64,000 nt of DNA from Nocardia africana NBRC 100379 (lineage in GTDB: Bacteria > Actinomycetota > Actinomycetes > Mycobacteriales > Mycobacteriaceae): the NCBI RefSeq assembly GCF_001612635.1, contig NZ_BDAV01000006.1:62001-126000 (forward strand), written 5' to 3'. Shown here one piece after another: positions 8,286-15,845 of this stretch (the first letter of the stretch is position 1; each line of letters opens with the position of its first letter). The notes below the pieces were generated by a model that had not been told where the DNA came from, did no database searches, and saw nothing but the letters and a program-made list of their open reading frames with translations. The translations under genes were made by a program, and so were the position numbers.

Positions 8286-9338
8286 CTACTCGGCCATCGC
8301 ATGCTCGCGGTCGACCACACTGGTGGGAACCTTCGGCAGCGCGTTCGGATGCTCGGTGCGCAGCCAGGCCAGCAGTTCCTCGCGCACCGCGCAGCGCAGC
8401 GTCCACACGTCGTCGGCATTGCGGGCCGACATCGAGGCGCGGACCTGGATGCCGAAGGGGGTGCTGTCGGTGACCAGCAGATTCCAGTTGCGGCCGTCCC
8501 AATCGTCACGGGTGCGCAGGTAGTCGCGCAGATGTTCGCGCAGTTCGGCGACCGGCGTGCTGGTGTCCAGGTAGAGGAAGACCGTGCCGGTGATCTGCGG
8601 GCCACCCTTGGACCAGTTCTCGTACGGTTTGGAATTGAAGTACGAGACCGGCATGGTGAGGCGGCGGTCGTCCCAGATGCGGACCGTGAGGAACGACAGC
8701 GTGATCTCCTCGACCGTGCCCCACTCCCCCTCGACCACGACGGTGTCGCCGATCTTCACCGAATCGCCGAACGCGATCTGCAGCCCGGCCACGAGATTGC
8801 CCAGCGTCGACTGCGCGGCGACACCGGCGATCACGCCGATGATGCCTGCCGAGGCCAGCAGCGAGGTTCCGAGGGTGCGCAGGTCCGGGAACAACAGCAG
8901 GATCGCGACCGCCGCGGTGGTGATCGCCAGCACCGTGGTGATGATGCGCCGGACCAACGTCAGCTGCGTATGCAGCCGCCGCACCTTGGCGATGTCGCTG
9001 GTGCGATGCGCGTACTTGTCCAGCGTGTTCTCGGCGACCGCGTCGACGGCGCGCATCACCACCCAGGCGGCGGACAGGATCGCCACCGCGGCGAGGATGT
9101 TCAGCACGACCGCGTCGTGGCGCAGGTGGAGCTCTGCCAGCGGATAGGTGAAATGCAGGGCGATCGTCGCCAGGAACACCTGCAACGGCAGGTGGACGCG
9201 ACGCAGCAGACCGGGCAGTCGGTTACCGGGATGCTGCTGCGCGGCGTGATTCAACAGGCGGTCGACCACCGCGCCGATTGCGATGGTCACCGCGAGCGTC
9301 GCGGCGAAGACCACCAGCGGTCGAAGTACCTCCTCCAA
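8286..9338 (-). CDS. MscS-family mechanosensitive channel
   Basis: A 350-residue membrane protein with about five hydrophobic helices in the first 190 residues, then the MscS pore-lining helix (GIIGVIAGVAAQSTLGNLVAG) and the conserved beta domain: GDSVKIGDTVVVEGEWGTVEEI followed by LTMPVSYF and NSKPYENWS. The C-terminal alpha/beta vestibule is present. The channel releases solutes on hypo-osmotic shock. The start is TTG 9338 with AGGAG about 10 nt upstream. It is longer at the N terminus than E. coli MscS (286 aa), as is common in actinobacteria. Confidence 0.85.
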   Translation of the reverse strand: MEEVLRPLVVFAATLAVTIAIGAVVDRLLNHAAQQHPGNRLPGLLRRVHLPLQVFLATIALHFTYPLAELHLRHDAVVLNILAAVAILSAAWVVMRAVDAVAENTLDKYAHRTSDIAKVRRLHTQLTLVRRIITTVLAITTAAVAILLLFPDLRTLGTSLLASAGIIGVIAGVAAQSTLGNLVAGLQIAFGDSVKIGDTVVVEGEWGTVEEITLSFLTVRIWDDRRLTMPVSYFNSKPYENWSKGGPQITGTVFLYLDTSTPVAELREHLRDYLRTRDDWDGRNWNLLVTDSTPFGIQVRASMSARNADDVWTLRCAVREELLAWLRTEHPNALPKVPTSVVDREHAMAE

Positions 9339-9707
9339 GGCTTCCCACTCCTCGCGATGGCTGTATCTCGGGCTTACTGTCTCTCGGGTATCCAGCCACG
9401 CTACCGAGCGGAACCGGAGGTCGCCGCCGCCCGCGGCTGTGCGAAATCCGACACTTTCGCGACCTGCGCCGACGCGGTGAATAGTGTTTCAGCCCAAGGC
9501 TTCCGGGTATTTTCAGCGCTCATCCCGGGTTCACGCGGAGCTCGTCCGGGGCTCATCGAGAGCTTATCCACACCGTCCGCGCGGCCGGCACGCGCCGGGT
9601 CCGTCGCGGGGCGTAGCCGCGGATACGCCCGCGGGCGCAGGCACGATTCGCCGAAGCGTCCTACGCTGGGTGCATCGTGATTTCGTCTTTCCGGTGAGGC
9701 GGTTGCC
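9339..9707. other. Gene-free stretch between MscS and DUF1707 genes
   Basis: This is a 369-base divergent intergenic region. Open frames crossing it have no recognisable protein features and no ribosome sites. No operator or terminator is evident. Confidence 0.5.
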
Positions 9708-10133
9708 ATGACCGATTTCGACCCCGCGGTATTCGGGTCGCCGAGCGTCCGCGTCGGCACGGCCGAACGGGAACAGGCCGCGGCCGCGCTCGGCGAGCAT
9801 TTCGCGGCCGGGCGCCTCGAGCTCGACGAATACGACGAGCGCGTGAGCCGCGCCTATGCCGCGAAAACGGCCGCCGACCTGGTCGTCCTGTTCACCGACC
9901 TGCCGCGTCCGCAACCGGCCCCACCGGCCCGCCCGCAGCGGGAACAGCGGCGCCCGCGACCGGTGTTCCCGGCCCTGCTGCTGGCCGCCGTGGTGGTCGC
10001 GGTCGTGATCGTCGCCACCACCCACATGATTCCGTTCTTCGTCTTCCCGGCGCTGTTCTTCCTGTTCATCCACCACCGCCGCGGCGGATACGGCCCACCC
10101 GGATACGGCCCCCGGCGGCACTACCGGGTGTGA
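9708..10133 (+). CDS. DUF1707 (SHOCT-like) membrane protein
   Basis: A 141-residue protein. The first 65 residues match the DUF1707 module: VRVGTAEREQAAAALGEHF, then GRLELDEYDERV and the AYAAKTAADLVVLFTDLP end. A proline-rich linker leads to two short hydrophobic segments (about residues 88-105 and 107-122) and a Gly/Pro/Tyr/Arg-rich tail. DUF1707 is an actinobacterial domain of unknown function, usually joined to membrane helices. ATG 9708 is preceded by GTGAGGCGG. Confidence 0.8.
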   Translation: MTDFDPAVFGSPSVRVGTAEREQAAAALGEHFAAGRLELDEYDERVSRAYAAKTAADLVVLFTDLPRPQPAPPARPQREQRRPRPVFPALLLAAVVVAVVIVATTHMIPFFVFPALFFLFIHHRRGGYGPPGYGPRRHYRV

Positions 10134-10218
10134 GGTCACGGCACGGAGCGCCGGTTCGCGCGGACATGCGCAAGATCGGTCAAGCGCGACATGACCCGCG
10201 GCGACCACACTGAACGGT

Positions 10219-11136
10219 GTGACGACCGGACGTGACCGATTACGGGAACTGCTCGATTCCGTTCTCGACGAGAACAACACCACGCTCAGCGCGATGGCGC
10301 AGGGGGCCTTCGTCTCGCCGTATCACTTCTCCCGGCAATTCTCGCGCGGCACCGGCGAGTCGCCGGTGGCGATGCGGCGGCGGGTGCTGCTGGAACGCGC
10401 CGCCTGGCAGTTGAGCGGCGGCGCGGCGGTCACGGACGTGGCCTTCGCCGCCGGATACGACTCGGTCGAGGGTTTCAGCCGGGCCTACAGCCGCGCCTAC
10501 GGACATCCGCCCAGCGCGACGCCGGCCGCATCCCGCACCCGCTGGCTGCCCGCGGTGAACGGGATCCATTTCCACCCGCCGATGTCGCTGTGGGTCGAGG
10601 GCGAACCGAAAGGCAGACACGATATGGATCCGACGTCGCTGCTGCTGCACCACGACGTGGAGGACACGCGCGAACTCCTCGACATGGCGAAAGGTCTGGA
10701 CGAGGAGCAGTACCGGCGGCAGCGTTCGACCGCCGCGGTGCTGTCGTGGGACGGACCGGACGCGTCGATCGCGACCGTCCTCGCGACGCTGGTGTGGACC
10801 AAACAGGTGTGGCTGGCCTCGATCGAGGGCACCGATCAACCCGACCGCGGATCCGACGACCTGCCCGAGGTGACGCGGCGATTCGAGGAGGTGGTGCCGC
10901 GGTGGCTGGATACCGTCCGCGACATCGACCGCCGCGGCGGCTGGGACGACACCCTGATCGACGCCCTGTGCGAACCGCCCGAGAGTTTCGTCCTCGGCTC
11001 CGTGATCGCCCACGTCCTGACCTATTCGGCCTATCGGCGCCTGCTGGTTCGCCGATGGATCGACAGCGAATTTCCCGATCAGACAACCGAACACGACAAC
11101 GGCGACCCGATCATGTGGTTGCGCAGGAGAGGATGA
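10219..11136 (+). CDS. AraC-type regulator fused to a DinB-like domain
   Basis: A 305-residue fusion. The N terminus (about 5-100) is an AraC/XylS DNA-binding domain with two helix-turn-helices: AQGAFVSPYHFSRQFSRGTG and VTDVAFAAGYDSVEGFSRAY. From about residue 140 onward is a helical-bundle region like DinB/mycothiol maleylpyruvate isomerase proteins, with LLLHHDVEDTRELL, WTKQVWLASIEG and SVIAHVLTYSAYRR. His residues at 144-145 and 275 could bind metal. Putting the DNA-binding domain first, with an enzyme-like bundle behind it, suggests ligand sensing. GTG 10219 is used. The next gene overlaps it or starts immediately after it, so the pair is probably co-regulated. Confidence 0.75.
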   Translation: MTTGRDRLRELLDSVLDENNTTLSAMAQGAFVSPYHFSRQFSRGTGESPVAMRRRVLLERAAWQLSGGAAVTDVAFAAGYDSVEGFSRAYSRAYGHPPSATPAASRTRWLPAVNGIHFHPPMSLWVEGEPKGRHDMDPTSLLLHHDVEDTRELLDMAKGLDEEQYRRQRSTAAVLSWDGPDASIATVLATLVWTKQVWLASIEGTDQPDRGSDDLPEVTRRFEEVVPRWLDTVRDIDRRGGWDDTLIDALCEPPESFVLGSVIAHVLTYSAYRRLLVRRWIDSEFPDQTTEHDNGDPIMWLRRRG

Positions 11137-11138
11137 CC

Positions 11139-11672
11139 ATGCCCCGCACCGTGTACTACACCGCCACCACGCTGGACGGATTCATCGCCACACCGGACCA
11201 TCAGCTGGACTGGCTGCTGACCCGGCAGGTCGACAACGACGGACCGATGGGCTACAACGCGTTCATCGCCGATATCGGCGCCATCGCCATGGGCGCCAAC
11301 ACCTATCGATGGATCCTCGACAACCATCCCGAGATCGACTGGCCGTATTCGATGCCCGCGTGGGTCCTCACCCACCGCGACTTCGAGCCGCGCACCGACG
11401 GGGCCGACGTGCGATACACGCAGCAGCCGATCTCCGTGGTGCACAAGGAGATGACCGAGGCCGCGGCGGGCAAGAGCATCTGGATCGTCGGTGGCGGCGA
11501 ACTCGCGGGACAGTTCGCCGACCACGGTTTGCTGGACGAAGTGTGTGTCTCGATCGCGCCGATCACCCTCGGGGCCGGACAGCCGCTGCTGCCCCGCCGG
11601 GTCGAGATGAAGCTGACCGAACTTGCGCAGAACGGTGAATTCGCCTGCGCCCGTTACGACATCGTCCGCTAG
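11139..11672 (+). CDS. RibD-C/dihydrofolate reductase-like oxidoreductase
   Basis: A 177-residue protein of the dihydrofolate reductase-like RibD C-terminal family. Typical features are VYYTATTLDGFIA at the N terminus, IGAIAMGANTYRW, and IWIVGGGELAGQF with an LLDEV..IAPITLGAG end. It should bind NADPH; the substrate is unknown and it is not the riboflavin-pathway RibD because the deaminase half is absent. ATG 11133 overlaps the upstream stop (ATGA), but AGGAGAGG lies at a good distance only from ATG 11139, so I use 11139. Confidence 0.75.
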   Translation: MPRTVYYTATTLDGFIATPDHQLDWLLTRQVDNDGPMGYNAFIADIGAIAMGANTYRWILDNHPEIDWPYSMPAWVLTHRDFEPRTDGADVRYTQQPISVVHKEMTEAAAGKSIWIVGGGELAGQFADHGLLDEVCVSIAPITLGAGQPLLPRRVEMKLTELAQNGEFACARYDIVR

Positions 11673-11675
11673 CAG

Positions 11676-11860
11676 CCGCAAGCTTTCCGGCGCATGTCGC
11701 GCCTCCAAGCGTTGCGGCAGATCATCGATCGCGCGATCGCGCGGAGCGAGGTTGCCGACGATATGGATCCGGATCTGATGATCGACGTGGTGTACGGCGT
11801 GCTCTGGTATCGCCTGCTGCTCGATCACGCGCGCACGGCACCACCGGCCGTGATGGTCGT
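11676..11860 (+). pseudogene. Relic of a TetR regulator C-terminal domain
   Basis: In frame from 11676 the translation reads LQALRQIIDRAIARSE, then DDMDPDLMIDVVYG and LWYRLLLDH. This is the C-terminal dimerisation region of TetR regulators, where xDxDPxLxxDxxxGxLxYRLL is typical. No helix-turn-helix lies upstream: the preceding gene ends at 11672 and a TAG stands directly before the fragment. Beyond about 11860 the frame only reads the back of the proline-rich gene. It is probably the remnant of a deleted regulator. Confidence 0.55.
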
Positions 11861-11881
11861 GCGCGCGGGACCGATACCGCG

Positions 11882-12172
11882 TCAGGCGCCGGGCGGCGGG
11901 GGCAAGGGACGGCCGTCCGGACCGGTCGGCGGCGGGCACGGCTTACCGTCGGCACCGGTGGGCGGGGGCAGTGGCTTGCCGTCCACGCCCCGCGGCGGCG
12001 GCAGCGGGCGACCGTCCGGGCCGATCGGCGGCGGTGGGCAGCCGTTCTGCGCGGCCGACGGTTCGACGGCCTGATGCTGTGCCGGTGCGAGCGGAGCCGC
12101 CGCCTGCGCGGCCGTCGGGCCGAGGCCCGCGATCGCGGCGGAGGCGAGAAGTGCGGCAGTAGTGCGGATCAT
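11882..12172 (-). CDS. Exported proline-rich repeat peptide
   Basis: A 96-residue protein with a signal peptide (MIRTTAALLASAAIAG, cleavage near residue 26 after AAQA) and a mature region dominated by four to five copies of a PPPxGxDGxPL unit of about 11 residues. The copies alternate GPDGRP, GVDGKP and GADGKP. Two cysteines (about residues 47 and 72) lie in the repeats. ATG 12172 has AAGGAA 6 nt upstream; earlier in-frame starts lack this. Function unknown. Short proline-rich exported peptides of this type occur in nocardiae and mycobacteria, but I cannot name a family. It is convergent with the TetR relic. Confidence 0.6.
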   Translation of the reverse strand: MIRTTAALLASAAIAGLGPTAAQAAAPLAPAQHQAVEPSAAQNGCPPPPIGPDGRPLPPPRGVDGKPLPPPTGADGKPCPPPTGPDGRPLPPPPGA

Positions 12173-12263
12173 GCCGGTTCCTTGTCTCGAAAGATGTTGT
12201 CCGTCATGGGTTTGGACGCTTTCGAGGCGCGGCGGTTCCACCGGACCGGGGATGTGAGCCAGC

Positions 12264-13076
12264 TCACAGCCGGGCGGCGGTGAGCACCATGGTGGCGTAC
12301 CCCATCGTGAAGCTGCCGCCCAGCGCGTCGATGGCCTCGCCGACGCCCGCGAGCACCTGCTCCACCACCTCGGCCGGAGCTTGCGTCAGTGTGCCCTGGG
12401 TGGGCATCTGGTCCAGCCACTCGTCGCGCGTGTAGCGACGCTCCCAGTCGAAGCGCCACCGCCGCACGTCACCGAATCCACCGGCATCGCGGATCCCGTC
12501 GGCGGAGTCGACGAGTATCGACTCGTAGGGATCCACCGCCCGGTCGGGGCGAGTCGGCGGGCGGAAGGGCGAATCCGGGAGCAACCGGCGGTAGACCTCG
12601 GCGAAGGCCTCGGCCACGGCGGGCGGCAGGTCGAAGACGTGCCAGAACAAGGCCAACCGGCCGGCGGGACGCAGCGCCTGCGCGGCCTTGCGCGCACCCT
12701 CGACCGGATCGATCCAATGCCACGCGGTACCGGACACCACGGCATCGAAGACGCGTCCGGCCGGATCCCACTCCTCGAGCCGGGCCACCTCCACATCCAG
12801 GCCGTCACGGCGCGCGAACGCGGCCATCCGGGCGTCGGGTTCGACACCCAGCACGGTGCAGCCCGCGGCGCGGAACTGCCGCGCTTCGATACCGGTTCCG
12901 CAGCCGGCGTTCAGGTACCTGGGGCCGGGGCTCGCCGCGACGATGCGGTCGATCATGGCCTGCGGATAGGGCGGGCGAGTGCGGTCGTAGCGAGCCGGAT
13001 CGATGCCGAAGGACTCGCCGGTCGCGCGGCGCTGGTCGGGTGTGATCGCCGGCGCCGGCGGTTCGGTGGAGGACAT
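12264..13076 (-). CDS. Class I SAM-dependent methyltransferase
   Basis: A 270-residue methyltransferase of the type 11 group. The SAM-binding motif I is RYLNAGCGTGIEARQF, motif II an acidic VLGVEPDARM, and the post-II FDAVVSGTAWHWIDP has the WHW typical of this group. The C terminus (DEWLDQMPTQGTL) also matches. The substrate is unknown. The promoter is unusually clear: TTGACG, a 17-bp spacer and TAGCGT end 6 nt before the ATG, and two palindromic operators overlap or flank it, so the gene should be tightly controlled and its mRNA leaderless. Confidence 0.85.
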   Translation of the reverse strand: MSSTEPPAPAITPDQRRATGESFGIDPARYDRTRPPYPQAMIDRIVAASPGPRYLNAGCGTGIEARQFRAAGCTVLGVEPDARMAAFARRDGLDVEVARLEEWDPAGRVFDAVVSGTAWHWIDPVEGARKAAQALRPAGRLALFWHVFDLPPAVAEAFAEVYRRLLPDSPFRPPTRPDRAVDPYESILVDSADGIRDAGGFGDVRRWRFDWERRYTRDEWLDQMPTQGTLTQAPAEVVEQVLAGVGEAIDALGGSFTMGYATMVLTAARL

Positions 13077-13082
13077 GCGCCC

Positions 13083-13154
13083 ACGCTATGGCGGGCACTT
13101 ACTTTCGTCAACCATCAGTTGACGATTTCGAATTCGTCAATGCGCGATTGACGA
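13083..13154 (-). promoter_or_regulatory. Leaderless promoter with two tandem palindromic operators
   Basis: On the minus strand TTGACG (13111-13106), a 17-bp spacer and TAGCGT (13088-13083) form a full promoter, and the ATG follows 6 nt later at 13076. Two copies of TCGTCAA-N7-TTGACGA lie at 13105-13125 and 13134-13154. Their 7-bp arms are perfect in both copies, the spacers differ, and the centres are 29 bp apart. The first copy covers the minus-35 box, which fits repression by a dimeric regulator. The regulator is not identified. Confidence 0.75.
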
Positions 13155-13176
13155 GTCATCGATTCTGTTCCGGTCC

Positions 13177-14268
13177 TCACCGCCCCCACGCGAGAGTTAT
13201 CCGCGTCGTCGCGAGGAAGTCCGCGGTCAGTTCGCGCAGTGCCAGGAACTGCCCGCCCGTCCCGTATTTCCTTCGCAGACTTCCGAAGTCGGTGAACGCG
13301 GCCGCGGCGGCGATCTGGTTGGAGTCGGGGATGCGGGTCGGAAACAGCCGCGGCAGGGTGCGATTGGCCTGCAGGATCTCCAGGGTGGTTCGGTGCACCG
13401 CGGAGGAACGACGGTACTTGGTGACCACGACGCCGAGCTCCTCCAGGGGGTCGCCCCAGCGCGCGGCGAGATGACGCAGATGTGCCTGCACCGGCGGAAT
13501 TCCGTAGGTGGACATGATGTCCGGGATGGTGGGGATCACGTACCCGTCGGACAACCGCAGGCCGTTCTGGGTGATCGGGCCGAGGTTCGGCGGACAGTCG
13601 ACGAGGACGTAGTCGTAGTCCTCGAGCACCCCCGACAGCGCCCGGGCCAGCACCTCGGTGGGCTCGCCGTGGCGCAGTGTGGGCATCTCGTCCTGCAGCG
13701 CAATCAGTTTCGGCGAAGCGGGCAGCAGATCGACGGTGGTGACGGCGTGCATGGGCGACACCTCGCGCTGGATCAGCGCACGCACATCGGGCGCCGGGCG
13801 CCCGGCCAGAGCGGCGGCGAAGATCGCGGCCAGGGTGTGGCCGGCGGAATCCAGTTCCACCGAGCGGTTTTCGCCGACCATCATCGCGGTGAGATTGGCC
13901 TGCGGATCCAGATCGATCAGCAGGACCCGCTTGTCGAATTCGGCGGACAGGATTTCGGCCAGCGCGGCCGTGGTGGTGGTCTTGCCCACCCCACCCTTCA
14001 GGTTGAAGGTCGCCACCACGTACGGGCGCGAGCGCCCCGGTGTGCGCTCGGCCTCCCAGATCCGTTGCGGCCGTTCCAGCCGCAGCACCCGGCCGGCCCG
14101 GGTCCGGCCCAGCCAATCGAAACCGTCCTCGTCGCCCCCCGTCGTGTTCGCCGGCTGCCCCGCATCGAGCTGACCCACGACCTCCACCGATTCCATGCGC
14201 TGTCCGGATAATGTCTCGTTTCGTAACTCCACCAGCCCGAGACCCTCCATTCGCACAACCGTCGGCAC
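13177..14268 (-). CDS. Orphan ParA/Soj-type ATPase
   Basis: A 363-residue ParA-family ATPase. The deviant Walker A KGGVGKTTT is at 91-99, LLIDLDPQANLT follows at 115-126, and the Walker B-like VLVDCPPNLGP lies near residue 219. An N-terminal extension of about 80 residues, rich in charged residues, precedes the ATPase core. No parB or parS-like gene is adjacent, so this is not the chromosomal segregation pair; it may position some other cargo. GTG 14268 is the longest start; ATG 14250 is possible. It is followed by the twin operators of the methyltransferase gene. Confidence 0.8.
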   Translation of the reverse strand: MPTVVRMEGLGLVELRNETLSGQRMESVEVVGQLDAGQPANTTGGDEDGFDWLGRTRAGRVLRLERPQRIWEAERTPGRSRPYVVATFNLKGGVGKTTTTAALAEILSAEFDKRVLLIDLDPQANLTAMMVGENRSVELDSAGHTLAAIFAAALAGRPAPDVRALIQREVSPMHAVTTVDLLPASPKLIALQDEMPTLRHGEPTEVLARALSGVLEDYDYVLVDCPPNLGPITQNGLRLSDGYVIPTIPDIMSTYGIPPVQAHLRHLAARWGDPLEELGVVVTKYRRSSAVHRTTLEILQANRTLPRLFPTRIPDSNQIAAAAAFTDFGSLRRKYGTGGQFLALRELTADFLATTRITLAWGR

Positions 14269-14394
14269 GGTGCGCTACACCTTAATGATCGACACCCGCT
14301 GCGGCACTGCGCGACACCGGCCCGCGAGGCGGATATTCGATGACTTTTCCTGCGATATTGCACGTTCGGCGCGGCGGGCGGCGAAGATACCAGA

Positions 14395-15057
14395 GTGCGA
14401 ACGAAATTCTCCTCCGAACTCGCGGCGCTCACCGAAGAGCTCGCCCATATGGCTCGGTTGGCACACGAGGCGGCCGAACGCGCCGCGGTGGCGATCGAGA
14501 ACGCCGATCTGACCGCTGCCTACGAGGTGTTCGCGCTCGAGGAGAGAATCCAGGCCGAGCACGCCAAATGCGAGGACCGGTCGGTGATCCTGCTCGCCCT
14601 GGAGGCGCCGGTCGCGCGGGATCTGCGCAATGTGGTGACCGCCATCCAGATCGCGGAGGATCTGTCCGGCATCGCGGGCGGGCTCAGCCGGGTGGCCGAC
14701 GGTGTGGTGCGGAAATTCCCGGAACCCGTGGCGCCCGAGGACATCACGCGCCAGCTCTCGGCGATGGCCGCGGCGCTGGTCGAGCTGACGGCCGCGGCCA
14801 TCGCGGTGATCTCGGCTCAGCAGGTGGAACCGGACACCACGCTGATTCCGCCGGATCCGGCGATCGAACAGCTCCAGCAGCAACTGCTGCGCGCGGTCGC
14901 CGACGACGGCTGGCAGCACGGCACTACGATGGCGGTCGAAACAGCCCTGCTGGCACACCATTTCGAGCGCTGCGCCGCACACTGCGTGCGGATCGGGCGG
15001 CTGATCCGGTTCTTCCACACCGGCGTGCCGCTGTCGGCGCAGACCGACGAGGAGTGA
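14395..15057 (+). CDS. phoU: PhoU-family phosphate regulator
   Basis: A 220-residue all-helical protein with two PhoU repeats. The first includes MARLAHEAAERAAVAIENADL, then the conserved EERIQ and a LEAPVARDLRNVVTAIQIAEDLSGIA-like segment at about 72-95; the second ends in the AAHCVRIGRLIRFFHTG helix. PhoU proteins restrain phosphate uptake by the Pst transporter and its two-component system. No pst or senX/regX genes are in the window. GTG 14395 is the likely start. Confidence 0.8.
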   Translation: MRTKFSSELAALTEELAHMARLAHEAAERAAVAIENADLTAAYEVFALEERIQAEHAKCEDRSVILLALEAPVARDLRNVVTAIQIAEDLSGIAGGLSRVADGVVRKFPEPVAPEDITRQLSAMAAALVELTAAAIAVISAQQVEPDTTLIPPDPAIEQLQQQLLRAVADDGWQHGTTMAVETALLAHHFERCAAHCVRIGRLIRFFHTGVPLSAQTDEE

Positions 15058-15108
15058 GCCGCCCCCGCACGCGGGCAGCCGCGCACCGGACTCGAAGCAG
15101 TCTCCAGC

Positions 15109-15666
15109 TCAGCCCGCGGAATCGCTGATCGCGAGATATACCGGCAGGACCGCATCGACCAACCAGACGCCGTTGCCGGTGCGGTAGAACGAGTGTCCGT
15201 CGCGATACATCCGCTCGGCCGCGACGTCGACGATCACCGGGCGACCGTGCCGAGCGCCCACCGCGCGTGCGGTGTCCACATCCGCCGACAGATGGACCGC
15301 ATGCCGGCGCATCGGACGCAGCCCCTCGGCCATGATCGCCTCGACGAGGTGCTCGGCCGTGCCATGGAACAGGATCGACGGCGGTTCCGTCGCGGTGTAG
15401 CCGAGCTCGACGGGAATGGAATGCCCCTGCCGGGCGCGGATCGAGGTCCCGGTCTCGTCGAATTCGTAGCGCTGCTTGTTGTTCCGCGCGACGACCGCGT
15501 CCAGGGCGTCGCGGGTGAGCGTCGTTCCGGCCGCATTCGCCTGCCGCAACAGTACGTCCACCGGCACCCAGCCGGCAGGGTCCGGTTCCAGGCCGATCCC
15601 CCGCGGGTCGTGGCGCAACCACTTCGACAGGCGCTTCGACAAGCGCACAAGTTCTCGATCGTTCAT
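15109..15666 (-). CDS. kptA: RNA 2'-phosphotransferase KptA/Tpt1
   Basis: A 185-residue protein with all conserved blocks of the family: LSKWLRHDP (Arg18, His19), the winged-helix GWVPVDVLL, RYEF (Arg65), IRARQGHS (75-82), the HGT NAD-binding turn (100-102) and MRRHAVHLS (118-126, Arg119/Arg120). The family transfers an internal RNA 2'-phosphate to NAD+ to give ADP-ribose cyclic phosphate. In eukaryotes it finishes tRNA splicing, which bacteria lack, so the bacterial substrate is unclear. An Arg-His-Arg-Arg catalytic tetrad appears complete, which predicts an active enzyme. It stands alone, convergent with phoU and divergent from pepA. Confidence 0.88.
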   Translation of the reverse strand: MNDRELVRLSKRLSKWLRHDPRGIGLEPDPAGWVPVDVLLRQANAAGTTLTRDALDAVVARNNKQRYEFDETGTSIRARQGHSIPVELGYTATEPPSILFHGTAEHLVEAIMAEGLRPMRRHAVHLSADVDTARAVGARHGRPVIVDVAAERMYRDGHSFYRTGNGVWLVDAVLPVYLAISDSAG

Positions 15667-15833
15667 AGTCGTTCATCCCCACGATGGCATGCCACGAGGG
15701 GAAGGCACCAGCGAATTCGCGCCGCAGAACTCACAGCTGTATCCCGTGACGGTGTACGCGGCGGCCTCCGTGGTCACGCAGGCTGCCACCTCCGGCCGCG
15801 TCGCTCCCACCGCTGACCCCGGAACCCACCCAG

Positions 15834-15839
15834 TAACCT
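15834..15839 (+). promoter_or_regulatory. Candidate minus-10 box of pepA
   Basis: TAACCT ends 6 nt before the pepA ATG, the spacing expected for a leaderless transcript. A weak CTGACC lies upstream at about 15 bp. Confidence 0.4.
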
Positions 15840-15845
15840 GGGCGC

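Noticed and set aside
9401..9760. Minus-strand ORF in the MscS-DUF1707 gap
   Set aside because: No ribosome site, no recognisable features, and it overlaps the start of the DUF1707 gene.
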